A DNA stretch of 64,000 nt from Tetrahymena thermophila SB210 (lineage: Eukaryota; Ciliophora; Oligohymenophorea; Hymenostomatida; Tetrahymenidae): positions 124,001-188,000 of the forward strand of contig NW_002476387.1 in assembly GCF_000189635.1 (NCBI RefSeq), read 5' to 3'. Both the position numbers and the translations under genes were made by a program. Every line of letters begins with the position of its first letter. Positions within the stretch are counted from its first letter, which is position 1. Positions 26,292 through 39,387 of this stretch are shown here, in pieces. The notes beneath the pieces are model-generated. The model saw only the letters and a program-made list of their open reading frames with translations. It did no database searches and was not told the origin of the DNA.

Positions 26292-26865
26292 TTTTAATGG
26301 AAAACTTGATATTAAATTTAAAAAATGCAGTTTATAACTATTTTTAAATTGAATGAATCTTATTAATTTTTATTTTATAAAAATAGGATATTTAATTATG
26401 AGTATTAATTATTAAAAAATAATTGCGTAATTTGTATTAATTCTAACTTTTAGTTCATAAAAATTGAATCTAAATTCGACATAATTTATCATATAAACTT
26501 ATTATATCAACCATAAATTTTTATGATTGTATATTTGTATTACTTAGTTAAAACTTTATAAAAATTCTAACTCTAAATCATTTTAATTTATTATCTTTTT
26601 ATTAATTAGCTAAGAAACCTATTTAAAATTGTAAGTGAAATTAGGGCATTTACGAATATCTACAAACAACATTTGCTTATTTATTTATTATTAAGTCTGA
26701 AAATAAAATAGCAAGTTTCCTTACATATCCAATAGAAAAAATTGTACTGAATTTCTTTTGATTAAATTAGTTATTTATATATCTTAAATACGCAATCTAT
26801 GTATCTCATCAAAAAATTAAAATTTATAACGAAATTTAATTGCGAAATTACTATTTTTCTAAAAA
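26292..26865. other. divergent promoter region between DENN and LRR genes
   Basis: About 570 bp of AT-rich spacer between two divergent start codons; it must hold both promoters. No TATA-like element can be singled out in sequence of this composition. Confidence 0.6.
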
Positions 26866-28602
26866 ATGAAGCTCAACAAAAACAATATATAAAAATTATT
26901 TAAGAAAGATGAAGATGACACCATCAATTTTAAAAATTCTCAATTGATTTCAATTAATAACCTTGGTTAGTTTATTGATTTATCATAGATAACTTCACTA
27001 AATCTAGATAGTAACCATCTCAAAGAAATTGAAGAAGTATTTAGCTAAATGGTGAACTTGAAATATCTTTCAATGGAGATGAATCACTTAAGATATCTTG
27101 CATACTTTGATAATTTGCAATCTCTTTAATAATTAAATCTATCAATGAATAGAATAGTAAGAGTAGATCAACTTAATTCATGCAAAAATTTGAGACTTAT
27201 TGTAAGGAAATTGTAAAACTTTTTATAATAAGTATCTAATTATAAATCAAATATAATTTTAATAGAATTTAAGTATGAATTATATCGAAGAAGTAGAAGA
27301 TTTGTAATTACCTTACCTTGAATAATTGTATCTTTAAGGAAATAAATTGACTAGACTCCCTTCCTTTTAATATTTGCCAAGGCTAAGATATCTAAATATT
27401 TCCAAAAATGAATTGAGCGATATCAATCCAATATTATCATAAAAGGCTCTCAATTACTTAGAAAAGCTAATATGCTCTTATAATAGAATTCCTAGTTAGT
27501 ATTTGGAGGATTTTTGCTTTATTCTAAGTAGTTTACCTAATTTACTGGAATTAGATGCATCTGGAAACGAAGTCACTATTAATTCTCTTTACAGATCATC
27601 TGTATTAACAGCAAAAAAGTTAAAAATGCTTGACGGATTAGAAATAAATGATAACACTATTGAATAAATACAAGTAATTTTATTAACAATTTTAAGTAAG
27701 AATTTTTTTAAAAATATTAGAATTTAAAATAAACAGAAAACTTCGAAAGGGCAATACAAGACACAAATAAAAATTATATTGAGAGATTGTAAAAAGAAAA
27801 TGAAGCAAAGTTAAGAGCCAAAAAACTTTTGCTTGATTAAATTGATAGAATAGATGACATGTTTGAAAACTTTTAAAGAAAAACAGAAATGTATGCATTT
27901 AAATAAGTTAGCTTTTATATAAAAGAATTGACTAGTAGTTTATTATAAATAGGGAGTAGAAATAGTTTTTAGAATATATTGCTATTATGGAAAAGAGGTA
28001 CAGAAGTGGAGATAAAATATAGTTAGACTAAGATACTGTAAAACTTTGGAGTCAAAGAATTTAGCAACACGAAGCAGAACTCAGGCAAAAAATAGATTAT
28101 CAGAAATAAGTATAATAACATCAAAGAGATGTCTTTCTTTAAAAAGAGGTCAATGGTCTAACTCTCAGAGTAACTTTTTAAAAAATTATGCATTTTATTT
28201 ATTTTTTTTAAGGAAAAACTATATGATATTGCTTTAAACGATCCAGATTTGTGGAGAGATTTGAAATCTAAAGAATTATAGTAAGTTTACAAAGAAGAAA
28301 AGAGAAATGAATAAAGAGAATATGAAGAACTCTAAAAAAGAATAAGAGATTAAAGTTCTGTTAATTATGGATAGCTAGAGGACGACATCAGAAAAAATAT
28401 AGCATAAAAAATTTAGAGCAAATTACAAATGATTGAAGATTACTCAAAGGATGACATTAACCAATAAGACAATGAAAGATAATAATTAAATAATTTATCC
28501 TAAAATCAGTCGATGAATTTTGACTAAAAAAGCTATTTAAGTGGAAATAATAAATCAAGTTTTTTAGGAAGCAATAGAAATATTTCTCTTTCAAAAAAAT
28601 GA
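26866..28602 (+). CDS. leucine-rich repeat plus coiled-coil protein
   Basis: Five exons: 26866-27201, 27266-27673, 27721-27906, 27957-28169, 28213-28602; 511 codons including TGA. Residues about 20-270 hold eight or more SDS22-type LRRs (ITSLNLDSNHLKEIEE, LQQLNLSMNRIVRVDQL, LEQLYLQGNKLTRLPS, LRYLNISKNELSDI), capped by KMLDGLEI. From about residue 275 to 470 the chain is Lys/Glu/Gln-rich coiled coil, ending in a Ser/Asn-rich tail. This layout matches several axonemal or basal-body LRR proteins, for example the dynein regulatory complex LRR subunit, but I see no diagnostic match, so a ciliary role is inference. The third intron has an unusual donor (GTTAGC) and acceptor (GGGAG) but is the only solution that keeps the coiled-coil frame. 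Confidence 0.82.
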
Positions 28603-29688
28603 ATTTAAATTCCTAAATAGGTTTTATATTTTAATGTAAAAATAAAATAATATACTTTATAAAGCGTTTTTAGAAGTAGATATTATTTTATTATTTATTT
28701 ATTGATTTTATTAAAGAATAAATATTAATTTTTTTGAGAATTTAGCTTTTTTATCAAGATTATTATTAATTATATTGTTGTGAGAAAATTGCTTTTGAAG
28801 CTCTAAACTAAATATTAATTTAAGACCAATCAATTAAAATTATAATCTTTTCTTAGAATTAACAAGTATTAGTTTTTTTATATTAAAAAATGGTCTTTTA
28901 ATTTTATAAAAAATTTAAATATTTTTTTTCAATAAATATAATTTTTAGTATTATAAATTATATTGTTCTTTTTAAAATTGATTTCAGTTTATTATTAACC
29001 ATTTTAAGAAATTTAAAATTAAAATCTATTATTTCAGTTATCAAATACAATTATTTTGTTTACATTAAATATATTAATAATTTTTTTAAACTAAGTATGC
29101 TATTTTATCCAACAAAAAGATAATTTTAAATCAAATTATAATAATTATAGAGTGATTTATGAATTAATTATTTTTAGTTCAGTTAAGAAAGTTACGTTTC
29201 AACTTTTACATAAAATAGGACTCTTATTGTTAATAAATATAACATAATTTATTAGTCTTTAAATTTTAAAAATTTAATTTTTTAAGTTTAAAAGCTATTG
29301 TTTAATATTATGAAGTTGATAACTTTAATTAAAAATGATTTATGCATAAAAATAAGCAATACAATATTAAATTTTAATTAAAATATGAAAATTAGTGCAA
29401 ATTAATACATTGAGTTGTACTCTAATTAAATTAAAATATGTCTTGCTTTACTAGCAGAGCATAAAATTAAACAATCTATTTAAGAAATTTTTAATAATAA
29501 GTTAAAAGAACAATTTAATCTAGCTCAATTAATTTATTAATATTTAAAGTGTACTTGATTTGATTTGAGTTTGAGAACTTAATTATATTTTTATAAAATT
29601 TTATTAAATTCTTTTTTAGAATAAATTTTTATGATATTTTTTTATAAATAAATTATAATTTGTTTTAGAATTTAATTTAAATCCTATT
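28603..29688. other. AT-rich convergent intergenic region
   Basis: About 1.1 kb between the 3' ends of the LRR gene (+) and the TTLL gene (-), so it should contain only 3' UTRs. Long A/T runs; no frame with coding-like composition. Confidence 0.6.
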
Positions 29689-32600
29689 TCAATCTATAGT
29701 ATTATTATTATTAGCTGCATTTGCTGTATTTTATCTCACTGAAGGTAATTTATAACTTTAAATTATTTTTAAATATTTATCTGACATTTCTGTTGGAGCC
29801 ACTTTTTACCATTGACCTAAGTAAGATGGTGTTTCACCAAATTGTCTCAGCTTTTGTCCACGGAGAATATAATTAAGGTCTCTATTAAGTTGCAACTTTG
29901 AGTTATTAGTTGTGTTTATATTACTTTTATTACCTTACTCTTCACGAATACGGCGATCTAATACTTCCAAAAGGCGAAGTCGATCAAATTAAACTGGTGA
30001 AACTAAATCTATTGCATCATCAATCATTTACTATTTTATTAAATCATCTATTATAAAATCTCTTGCAAGAGATGGGGAGGAATTAATTTCTAATAAGCAA
30101 CATTTTAAGGATGAGTCAATAATTATATCATATCCAAATATTTCAAAACAGTTAGGATTATTAGGAATGTCTGCTTGGCATGCTAAAACACTTTTTACTA
30201 TAATTTCCTACACTTAAATCCATATTTTATCCCAATCTATACCTTTCTAGCGGAATTTCTCTTGAAGCATTTTCAGAGATATTTTTGTTCCACCAATAAA
30301 ATTGTTATTTGAGGCAGGATCATAATGATGCTTTTGTATACTGAAGTTAGTTAAATGAATCTAATTATTTTTTATTGTTTGAGCATTTAATTAATATTTT
30401 TCAGTACTAAGACGAGCAAAACCCTCTTTATATACAAAAGCTTCTAATGGTTTCATATGAGTAATTAATGCATAAATACGCATATCAAATTTATAACCAT
30501 CAAGAAGCAGTGGGTCTTTCATATATTTTTATACTACAACTGGCTCTGCATATACTACTTATGCTATGTCATTTACTAATGAAATACCTCTGCCCTATGA
30601 TTTACCAACAGGTTTCATAATCCAAATATTATTTTCGCCTTCTCGCAACATTTCTTCATAAAATCTTTCAGAAAAATTACAATATTCTTTTGGAAGCACA
30701 AACGTTAGAGGTAAAATGTTGAATGCTTGAGCTGCTTTTTAGCCTAATTTAGTAATACGTTCAAAGTTCTTTTTTAGTAGATCTTTACGAACTAGGTTTT
30801 TGTTGAATGGAAAATGATTTACTTTTTAAAAAAGTAGCAATTTATTAAAATCTATCTATGGCTTGCTCCAAGTCCACAAAAGATTCCATGATGTTCTTAG
30901 TTGTAAACCATGAGGTAATTCAAACCAATCTTTCTTTCTCATAAAAGAACGAGTGATAATATCATAAACTTCAGGTTTGCTTTTAACAACACGATAGTAA
31001 AACTCTTCATGTGGCAGCAAGTGACCTGCAAAATTCTCTCCATTCATACGCTAGGTAAAAATAATTTGTCTTTCTATAAACTTCTTAATGTCTATATCAA
31101 CTCTGTTTTAGTAAACTATAACCTTTTATGGATCATTAACATAGTATACTTCTGAAGGAAGCACCTCAAGAGGTGTAACTACTTATTTATATCTAAGTAA
31201 TCCTTTATCAGCATTATCTACCTTTTCGACATGCTATTAAAATAATGAATAGATATCCCTCATGGCATCTATCAAGCAAAAATTAACTCCTCCACCGCCA
31301 GCAATATTTATATTAATAGAGCTTCCTACATTTCCGCCCATCATGGGATTATTCTGACTCCATATCTAATTGTAATATCCTGAAAATAAGTGAAAGAAAG
31401 AAGGTATAGTTTATGTATAATCAATTAAATTATCATCACTAATTTCTTTCATCATTTTCATTAATAATTTGCTAGTCATACTTGGAGGTTTAGGTGCAGC
31501 TGTAGCAGTTGCTTTTTTCTTCATTATTTGCTTTTGCTCTTTTAGGAATTATTCTTACTCAACTTATAAAGCTTCTAATTCAAGCTCCTCTTTGCTTTTT
31601 AATTTTTTTTCTCCTGATTTTGAAACTGCATTTGGATTACCTTTCAGTTAATTTTATTTTTTTTCAGTATTATTTGTTATATCATTTCCAGTCCTTTCTT
31701 CCTTGCTCTTTTGCTGATTAGCCTGATCATTTCCTTGGGTTTTAACTTCTTTCTTTCCTTTAGGATCCTAAGTGTTTACTCCTTTATTATATTCATTCTC
31801 TTTTTTAGATGCAATTTTATTAGCATTTCCCGTTGTTAAAGGTGACTCAGGTTTTTTTTTAGAGGGTACTCCAAATATCTAGTTCTTATTTTTCTTAACT
31901 TCTTCTGAATGCTTTTTATGCTATTCTTCACTTTCATTAAAGCTTTATTCAATTTCTTAAACTTATTTTTCATTTTGCTAAAAGTTATTGAGAAGTTTTT
32001 CCATTCTATTTTTTAGCTACTCGTTAATCCCTCTGTTTTCTAATATTTTTTTAGCATTAATAACAATTTATTTGCTATCTTTTTCATATTTTTCAATTAG
32101 TTCATATTCTTTACCTTTCTCTTAGTTTTAATTATTTAATAAAAGTTATTCGTCTTCATCTAATTAGTCTTCACCTTAGTAATCCTCCTCTTCTTCTTAT
32201 TTATCTTCTTTTTCGTCTTATTAATATATGTCAGTTTTAGACTTAGAATGTTTATTGTGATTTATCAGTTACTTTTAATCGAAATTTTTTTAACTTAATT
32301 CTTTTATTGATCCTTTTCTACTATTATTTTGTAAAAGTTCCTTTTCCTAGTCTTCTAAGTGGCTCTCTAAAAACTCTCCATCAGAGGTTTAATGTTCTTT
32401 TGATTTTTCTTCATTTTTTATTTGAACATTATCATCAGATGGCTACTTATTGTATAAAAGCAACCTCTCTTCTTCGTTAAGATCATCTTCAGAATCAGTT
32501 GGATTTTCATCAGCCTCTCTTCTTTATATAACATTGTTATTTTAATTTTCATCTTAATTTAAAATAGTTTTAATTGAAAGAATTCCTTCTTTTTCAGGTG

Positions 32601-34752
32601 GTATAATTGATGGTATAATAGGATGTGTATTTTGTTTTTATTTGTCATTATTATTATTATTATTTTTGTTGCTGTTAATTATGGCTAAATCATTTGAATT
32701 ATGCTAATCCTCATTACTTATATAAATATTTTAATCATTATTATTTATTTTTAAATTTTAATCATCGACTTTTCTGTTTATTTCTTAGTCATTCTTTTCT
32801 ACGATTTAGTTTTTGGTTTAATCTTCAACAATCACAGTATTCTTGAGAGAGTGAAGAGAAGATCTGCTTTTTGTTTTAATTAATTTATCTCTTAGTTCAT
32901 TATTAGATTCTTAATTACTTATATCTTCCTCTATAAATTGCTATGGATTGTCTGAAAAATCAAATTTAGATGGAGTTACAGATTCACCCATTTAACTGTT
33001 ACTGCTTTTATCGGAAGTTGCACTTCTTGTACTTTTAATTCTAAATAACTCTCCCTTAGTTATTTTTCTTGGTTATCCAGGTATAATTTTTTGGTGTTAC
33101 TCAGCATCGCTTTCATTATTGTTCTCATTTATTTCTTCCTATATAATTTCTCCTTATTATTGATTTTAGGTGAAATCGTTGCTAATGCTTTTATCTGAAA
33201 AAGGTTTTTTATAGTGTTTATTAGAATCTTGAGAATGATCATCTCCTATTATATTAGATAAATCCACATTTTAAGCTGATATTTTTTCACTAAGGTTGTC
33301 AGTAGATGCTGAGGTAGTCACTGAAGCAGCTCTACTGATAAATGGATTGCTCTTTTTATTTTCTCTTTCTGACCCATTCACACTAGAATTGTCAGCACTA
33401 CCTGATTTAATTGCAGGTTTTTTTTAATTTATAGGAGGTAAGCTGACTGAGGGCAAAGACTTCTTTAAAAAATTTTTAGTCCTATTCTTTTTTTCTTCTT
33501 CAGGATCTACTTTCTTTTGCTTTGGAGGTTTATATTTAGGATACGAAGCTTTTCCTGTTGTAAAATAAGGAGTTTCAAGTTTTTTTAACTTTTATTGTTC
33601 AAGATCCATTTTAATTCTACTCTAAACTCCAGCATATTCATTAGAGGTCTAAACCTTATCACTTATACTTTACCTTTTAGGTAGCGATGTAGCTGTTACT
33701 TAAGCACTACTAACGGATTTAGTTTTTTTCTTAGGGATTGAAATCTCAGTTCCATCACTGGATTCTTCACCCTAAGTTTAAGTGCTAGTTTTATTAAAAT
33801 ACTATTAAGTATAACCAGATGATCCACCAACATACGAACTTTAAGTTATTTTTGTTTTTTCTAGAGTTTAACGAATAAATTCTTGCATCTCTTCTTATTT
33901 TGATTTAGTTTTCAATCTTTTATGATGAGCTATATATTTGAGCTATGAGGATGTATGGCTTCCTCCTGATTTTCCACTTATTATGCTATTATTACAAAAG
34001 TCATTATTCGCTTGTTTATAGTTTTTTTGGTTTTTTTCATAAGCTGACTTTTGATTTTTCATTACTGACGCAGAGTGTAAATTTTCCTCTTCGTCATAGT
34101 TGTTCTAATTTTCGTAAGCATTCTCATCATCATCCTCCTCCTCATCATCTTATAATTTGTGTTGAGAATTAAATTTCCTTTAATCTGTGTTATCATGCTT
34201 ATTTATTTGCTGAGGTGTAGATTAATAATTTTCATCATCTTCCTCTTCACTTTCCTTGATTTAGTATGGGACAGAATAGTGTTTCTGCTAATTCGTAGCA
34301 GATTTTTTTTCTTATTAATTTTATAAATTTGATGCAGATTGTTATGAAATCTACTAATGCAGCTTTATCCATTCATCAATATTTCCAAAGGAATTTTTTT
34401 AATTTTACTTATTACTGGTTTGTGCTTAATTATTCTATTATTCCATTTTTTTTACTGAGGAATCAGATATGCCACTTGTATCTTCTACATTTGACATTAA
34501 AATGGAGTCATTATTCGAAACACAGTAATTACCAAAATTCTCAATAGCTTTTCTCTCTTCTATTTCCTATAATGCTAATTCTAAATATCGCTTTGCTTTC
34601 TTCAACCATAAAATTTAAGCTTATTCTTTTTATTCTATATTATCAATTTTTTAAAGAGTTAATTGCACCTTTTCTGTTACCTCTCTTAGGGTAATTGTGT
34701 CAAAATCATAAATATCTTCTATGATAGGAATTTCAGGAAGCTTGATAGCCAT
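29689..34752 (-). CDS. tubulin-tyrosine-ligase-like (TTLL) protein, probable polyglutamylase or glycylase
   Basis: TTLL enzymes ligate glutamate or glycine to tubulin tails in cilia and other stable microtubules. One uninterrupted frame of 1688 codons including TGA, with no intron. Residues about 1-1230 are low complexity: Gln, Asn, Ser, Lys and acidic blocks, including a Glu/Asp-rich run around 190-200 and many Gln tracts. The TTL domain occupies about 1235-1610. Visible signatures are LVRKDLLKKNFERI, WIMKPVGKSQGRGISL (ATP-grasp substrate/nucleotide loop; its Gln is a TAG codon), YKFDMRIYALI, HLTNFSIQKHH, and FEIFGYDIIID...CCLLEINSSPSLARD with the metal-binding E and N. The core looks catalytically complete. 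Subfamily cannot be fixed by eye; the DRRIREE tail after SPVQFDRL is reminiscent of TTLL2/9-type proteins (weak). The ATG follows an A-rich leader (aagaaaaaATG). Confidence 0.9.
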
Positions 34753-35314
34753 TTTTTCTTTATTGTGTAAACTTTCACTGTAAAATTGCTTAGTTTATTT
34801 TGGCTAATTATTATATTCCTACTAAAAAATCCCTATAGTTATTCAATAAATTATGAGCAAAAATTCTTAAATCTATATATTTTTAACAACTTAAAAATTT
34901 TTAAAAAATTAATCTTATCTTAAGTATTAAAAGATGCAAACAAACAAACAAACAAACTTTAAAAATTTCAAAGTCTATCGTTTAAAAAAATCAATTTTTA
35001 ACTTGACAATGATTAATCACCAATATTTTTGAAACTCTTTCTAATACTTCACAGAATGTTAAAAAATATCAGATCATGGAATTACAAATTAAAAATTAGC
35101 TTTCTGATTATAGCTGATACAGTGAATAAATACATATTATATAATTTTAAAATCCAAAGAACAGTAATATATTTAGATTTTACACAGTTTATTACTAAGC
35201 GTCATATATTTATTAATATGAATTTTCAATTTAATTAAAATATTTATAATTAATTTTTAATTTTAATAGAAAAATCAATAAATGATTTAATTTATTTATT
35301 TATTGATTGATTCT
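34753..35314. other. intergenic region with a (CAAA)n simple repeat
   Basis: Promoter side of the TTLL gene and 3' side of IFT46, both minus strand. A (CAAA)5 tract lies at 34937-34957. A plus-strand frame at about 35029-35309 is open for some 90 codons but has spacer-like composition and no ATG at its head, so no gene is called. Confidence 0.55.
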
Positions 35315-37050
35315 TCAATTAATTTGGAGCTGCATCTAATCGTAATTACCATCATTTTTATTTTACTAAAAGTGCTAGTTAGATTTAAACTCAGAGTAGA
35401 GAGTAAATAATACATGTAATGATTCTATGACGTTTGACTCATTTGGCTAATCGTGAACTGGAATATCCAAAATAGCACAAGCGAGCTTACAGAAATCAGA
35501 TAAATTAAAATCAAGCTCTTCACTAGGAATTTTTAAATGTTAGAGGATTTCTTCGATTTCTTAAGGCCATTCCTTTTGTTCAAAAATATATTGTTAAGTA
35601 AAAGTCCAAGAGAAGTGAAACAGGTGTTGATGGAACAAAAATTTAAATCATTAATTGAATTTTTTCGATTTAAAGTAATTTTAGAAATGATTTTATAAAT
35701 AAAGCTATGAAAAAAATGAAAAAATAAAAGATTACTTGCATAAGCTCATCTATTTCAGGCATAGGTTTGGTATAGGAAACACTATGGGGTTGTTTAGTTT
35801 TACGAATTTCAGCTACGTTATTTATCCACATTTATATTTACTTAGGATTCTTTTCAGCGTTTTAGATGGCATCAATTGCAACTAATTTACCATCAATCTT
35901 TTATTTTGATGAATTACCATATTTCAATGTAACGACAGCTTTATTTGATTGGTTTAAGCAAGGTTCATCCTATATTATTAAAATTTCAAAAAAATTATTA
36001 AAATTCATTTAATTTTTGAATTATCAAACAAAATCATAATTTAAAGATTCTTTTCTATATTCGATTTTTAATCATTCAGTCAGTATATATCAAATTGAAT
36101 AAAACCTTTGTTTATTTTATAAAAAACTATGATAATTCAATTCAAATTATATTACAAGAATTTATAAACCAAGTATTTCATCTTTCTTATCTGGTCTAGG
36201 CATCTTTATATAAGCATCGACTTCACCGATAGCAGGATAATAATCAGGAATAAAAGGCTTAAGCTTGGCATCTAGTTCTTTAGTTTCAGGTTAATATCTT
36301 TAAACGTATCTAAAGAGTTCTTTAATTTCATTGCTAACATCAAGATGAGCATAATCAGCTGGATTATAAGCACCTGGAATATTTGTGTTTTTAGCTTCAT
36401 AATCTTACTCATCTTCATCAGTGCGATTATAATTTTATCTACCTGCATTCTATGAAACAAAAATAAATTATTATTATGTTAAAAAAAAATAATGATAAAT
36501 AATATTATCAAACATTATTTATTTTTAAAATACAAATAATTTACCTTTCCTTTATTTTAATTAGAATTTTATAAGGAATCATCTTGTTTATCGTCCTGAT
36601 GATCTTCTTCCTCTTAAGACTAAATTTCCTCTATTTAACATATAAAATTAGTTAAAAATTTGAAAAATAAACATATTTTAATAAAAGAACGCTATTATAA
36701 GTTTTAAGTAGATTATTTTAAAATGTGAAAATTAAATTTTAAAATAAATTACCTGATTAGCCTTCAGAATCTAGTTCGATTCTTTCATCCATATGCTAAT
36801 TTTCTATTTTTTCTGCTTTAATATCTGCTCCTTTTTTACTATCTTTATTTTGCTTCTATTTATATTCAAAATCATCATCTTCAATCTACTAATATTTAGA
36901 GATAAAACAATTTCAAACTTGTTGATTTTATGATATTTTAGTGTGAAATTGCTTTCTTGATATTACAATATTTGTTTATTTGCTTCAAAATTATATCAAG
37001 CTCATATTTCTAATATTAAAATATTTTACCCTATCGTCTGAATCGCTCAT
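35315..37050 (-). CDS. IFT46: intraflagellar transport protein 46
   Basis: Core subunit of the IFT-B complex, which moves cargo (notably outer-arm dynein in Chlamydomonas) into cilia. Six exons read leftward: 37050-37030, 36888-36753, 36630-36545, 36449-36156, 35969-35736, 35572-35315; 343 codons including TGA, the usual size. The N-terminal third is acidic and Gln/Lys-rich, as in other IFT46 proteins. The conserved core begins at PGAYNPADYAHLDVS and runs through ELFRYVQRYQPETKELD, LKPFIPDYYPAIGEVDAYIK, LGLQILDEP, AEKNPK, YTKPMPEIDELMQ and the C-terminal SLHVLFTLYSEFKSNQHF. Only a seven-codon first exon (MSDSDDR) is weakly supported; the rest is fir family match. It lies beside other cilia-type genes but transcribed separately. 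Confidence 0.95.
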
Positions 37051-38142
37051 TTCTACTCAAATAGTCCTTTTATTTATGTTATTCTATTGAATTATCAAAA
37101 ATTTTTCTAATTTTTAATTTATTATGAATTAAAAAAGTAAAGATTTTGATTTTTGCAACTATTTAGTTTATCATTAATAAATTAAAATATCAAGTTTTAA
37201 ATTTTCTTTAAATATTTATTAGAAAAATTCAAAAAATTAATTGCCTATTTTAAATAAGATGATAAAATAAACTATTGTTTATTCATTAAATAATAAATTA
37301 TTTGCTTACTTTTTATACACAAAAACCTCTATTTCGTAAAATATATATTTTATAAATTTAAAAATAATAAATTTAAAATAATTTCTCTATTAAAAATTCT
37401 TTTGCAATAAAGAAATATCTAAAATTTATTAAAATAAATAACCTAATTATTAATTAAAACGAAATATGATCTATCCCTAAAAGATATTTAGAAGCCTATT
37501 AGTATTTTAACTTTTTGATATCATAAAAAAATAGTTAACATTTAAAAATTATTTTAATTTTCTAAAATTAATAAATCAATTCCAAATTAAAAAATTAAAT
37601 AGATATTTATCTTTAATTATTTAAATAACTTCTCTCGTTTATTTTTAAAAAGAATAAAAATTTATTTTCACTCTTAAAAAATGACCAAAAAATACCAATC
37701 TAAATATTTTTTTGATTTAATTATTGAAGCTAAACATTAATAAGCTTAATAGTGTGACAAATAGTAATTATTTTTGGTCATATTTAAAATATTTTTATTC
37801 TCAAACTAAAATATAAGTGCATATTATCAATTATAATTGTTAATTATATATAATTAAAAATTACTCTAAGATTTCTTTTTATATCAGATAATAAAATAAT
37901 CAACATTTTACACAAATTTTTAATTTCATCGCTCTTGTTTTTAAACTTTGAAGAAACTTAAATCTACGTATTAGCATAATGTGTGGTGAATAAATAAAGT
38001 TTTAAAATATGATTATATTATATTAAATTTAAATCCATAAAGTTTAGTTTGTTTATGTTTTAAAAAAACTTAATTTTGAAGGGTTAATTGTAATTTATTT
38101 ATAAATAAATAAATATTGTTATAGTTTTAACAAAATTAGCAA
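37051..38142. other. divergent promoter region between IFT46 and DHHC genes
   Basis: About 1.1 kb of very AT-rich spacer between divergent starts. No coding-like frame, no structured element recognised. Confidence 0.6.
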
Positions 38143-39387
38143 ATGCAATATTTTCCTCTAGATTTAACTTAGCAGTAGACAGTTACTCTATTTAATAATA
38201 GACTATACTTTGGAAATAAACATGATTATTTAGTTGTTTTTCCGACTTGGTTTGCCTACATATCATTAAGTATCCTCTTTTTGATGACTATTAATGAAAA
38301 TATTATCAATGAAATATCATTGGGTTTAGGAATATTTTCATATGTTTTTTCTCTGCCAGGAATTTATTTTGCAATTAAATGCTTTGGTACAGATCCAGGT
38401 ATTCTTAAAAGAGGTAATTTGCAACCTCCATCTGAATCTGCTGAAAATGATATACATCACCCAATAGCTTAAGATATTGGACTTCTTGAAAGTAATAAAG
38501 AAACAGTAGAAGAATTGAAAGAATTTGAAAAGTCTAATGCAGCATAAGGTGAAAAACAATCAAAGCAGAATGAAACAGATGACAGCGAAAATAGCTAGAA
38601 TTCAAGAAATTAAGCATAAGATTAAGAGAGTAATTAATCAAATAAACAAAAAGATGAATAAATAATGGAAGCAATACGTTAAATAGAATAGCAAAATGTG
38701 CAAAATAATAAGGTAAGAGGAAATTTATTTTAATAAAGATATTGTAATACATGCAAAATTATGAGACCTCCTTTGTCCTCTCATTGTGGTCACTGCAACA
38801 ACTGTGTTAAAAACTTTGATCACCATTGTTATTTTATGGGAAATTGTATCGGTGAGAGAAATCAAAAGTATTTTGTATTATTCTTGTTGAGCACACTAAT
38901 TTGGTCAATTTATGTAGAAGTCTTCACTATAATTGAAACAATATTTGCTTTTCAGGATAATTCATATATATTTTTGGATATGATTCACAATCCTTATCTT
39001 ATCTATCCTTTTATTTTCTTTTCAGCTCTTACAGTCGTTACTGCTGTTATTAGATGTCATAATTGTATTAGATAGTGGATTTTTGTAGGGTTTGTATTGC
39101 AAATATTAATAATAATAGGAGATAGTTATTACAACAATATGGATGTCCCCTTTGCTGATAATCCTTTAATTTGTTTAGTTATGATAGGCGCATATTTAGG
39201 CGTAATACTTTTCGTACTTCCTTAAGCAAGCTTAAATCTCAGTCTTGCATGTAGAAATCTAACTCTTAAGTAGGAATCATATATCGTATCTTACTAAAGT
39301 TCTGAACATAATGCTTCAAATCCATCATTTTCTAATTTTTGGAAGTTAATAACTAGGCCTAAAATTAAGAGTGAAATTCTAAATTGA
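38143..39387 (+). CDS. DHHC-type protein S-palmitoyltransferase
   Basis: Attaches palmitate to cysteines of membrane proteins, usually at the Golgi, plasma membrane or ciliary membrane. Intronless, 414 residues, TGA stop. Two membrane segments lie near residues 40-60 and 65-90. A Gln/Asn/Glu-rich cytosolic insert (about 95-195) is longer than usual. The Cys-rich domain starts near 198 ([20 protein letters not shown]) and carries the catalytic DHHC at about 226-229, then [13 protein letters not shown]. Two or more further membrane segments follow (about 243-270 and 285-310). All zinc-binding Cys/His are present. The residues after DHHC are YF in place of the usual PW, a mild departure. The start follows a typical A-rich context (gcaaATG). 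Confidence 0.92.

Noticed and set aside
35029-35309. Open plus-strand frame in the spacer between TTLL and IFT46
   Set aside because: It does not start with ATG, has spacer-like composition and no recognisable feature; runs of this length occur by chance when only TGA stops.
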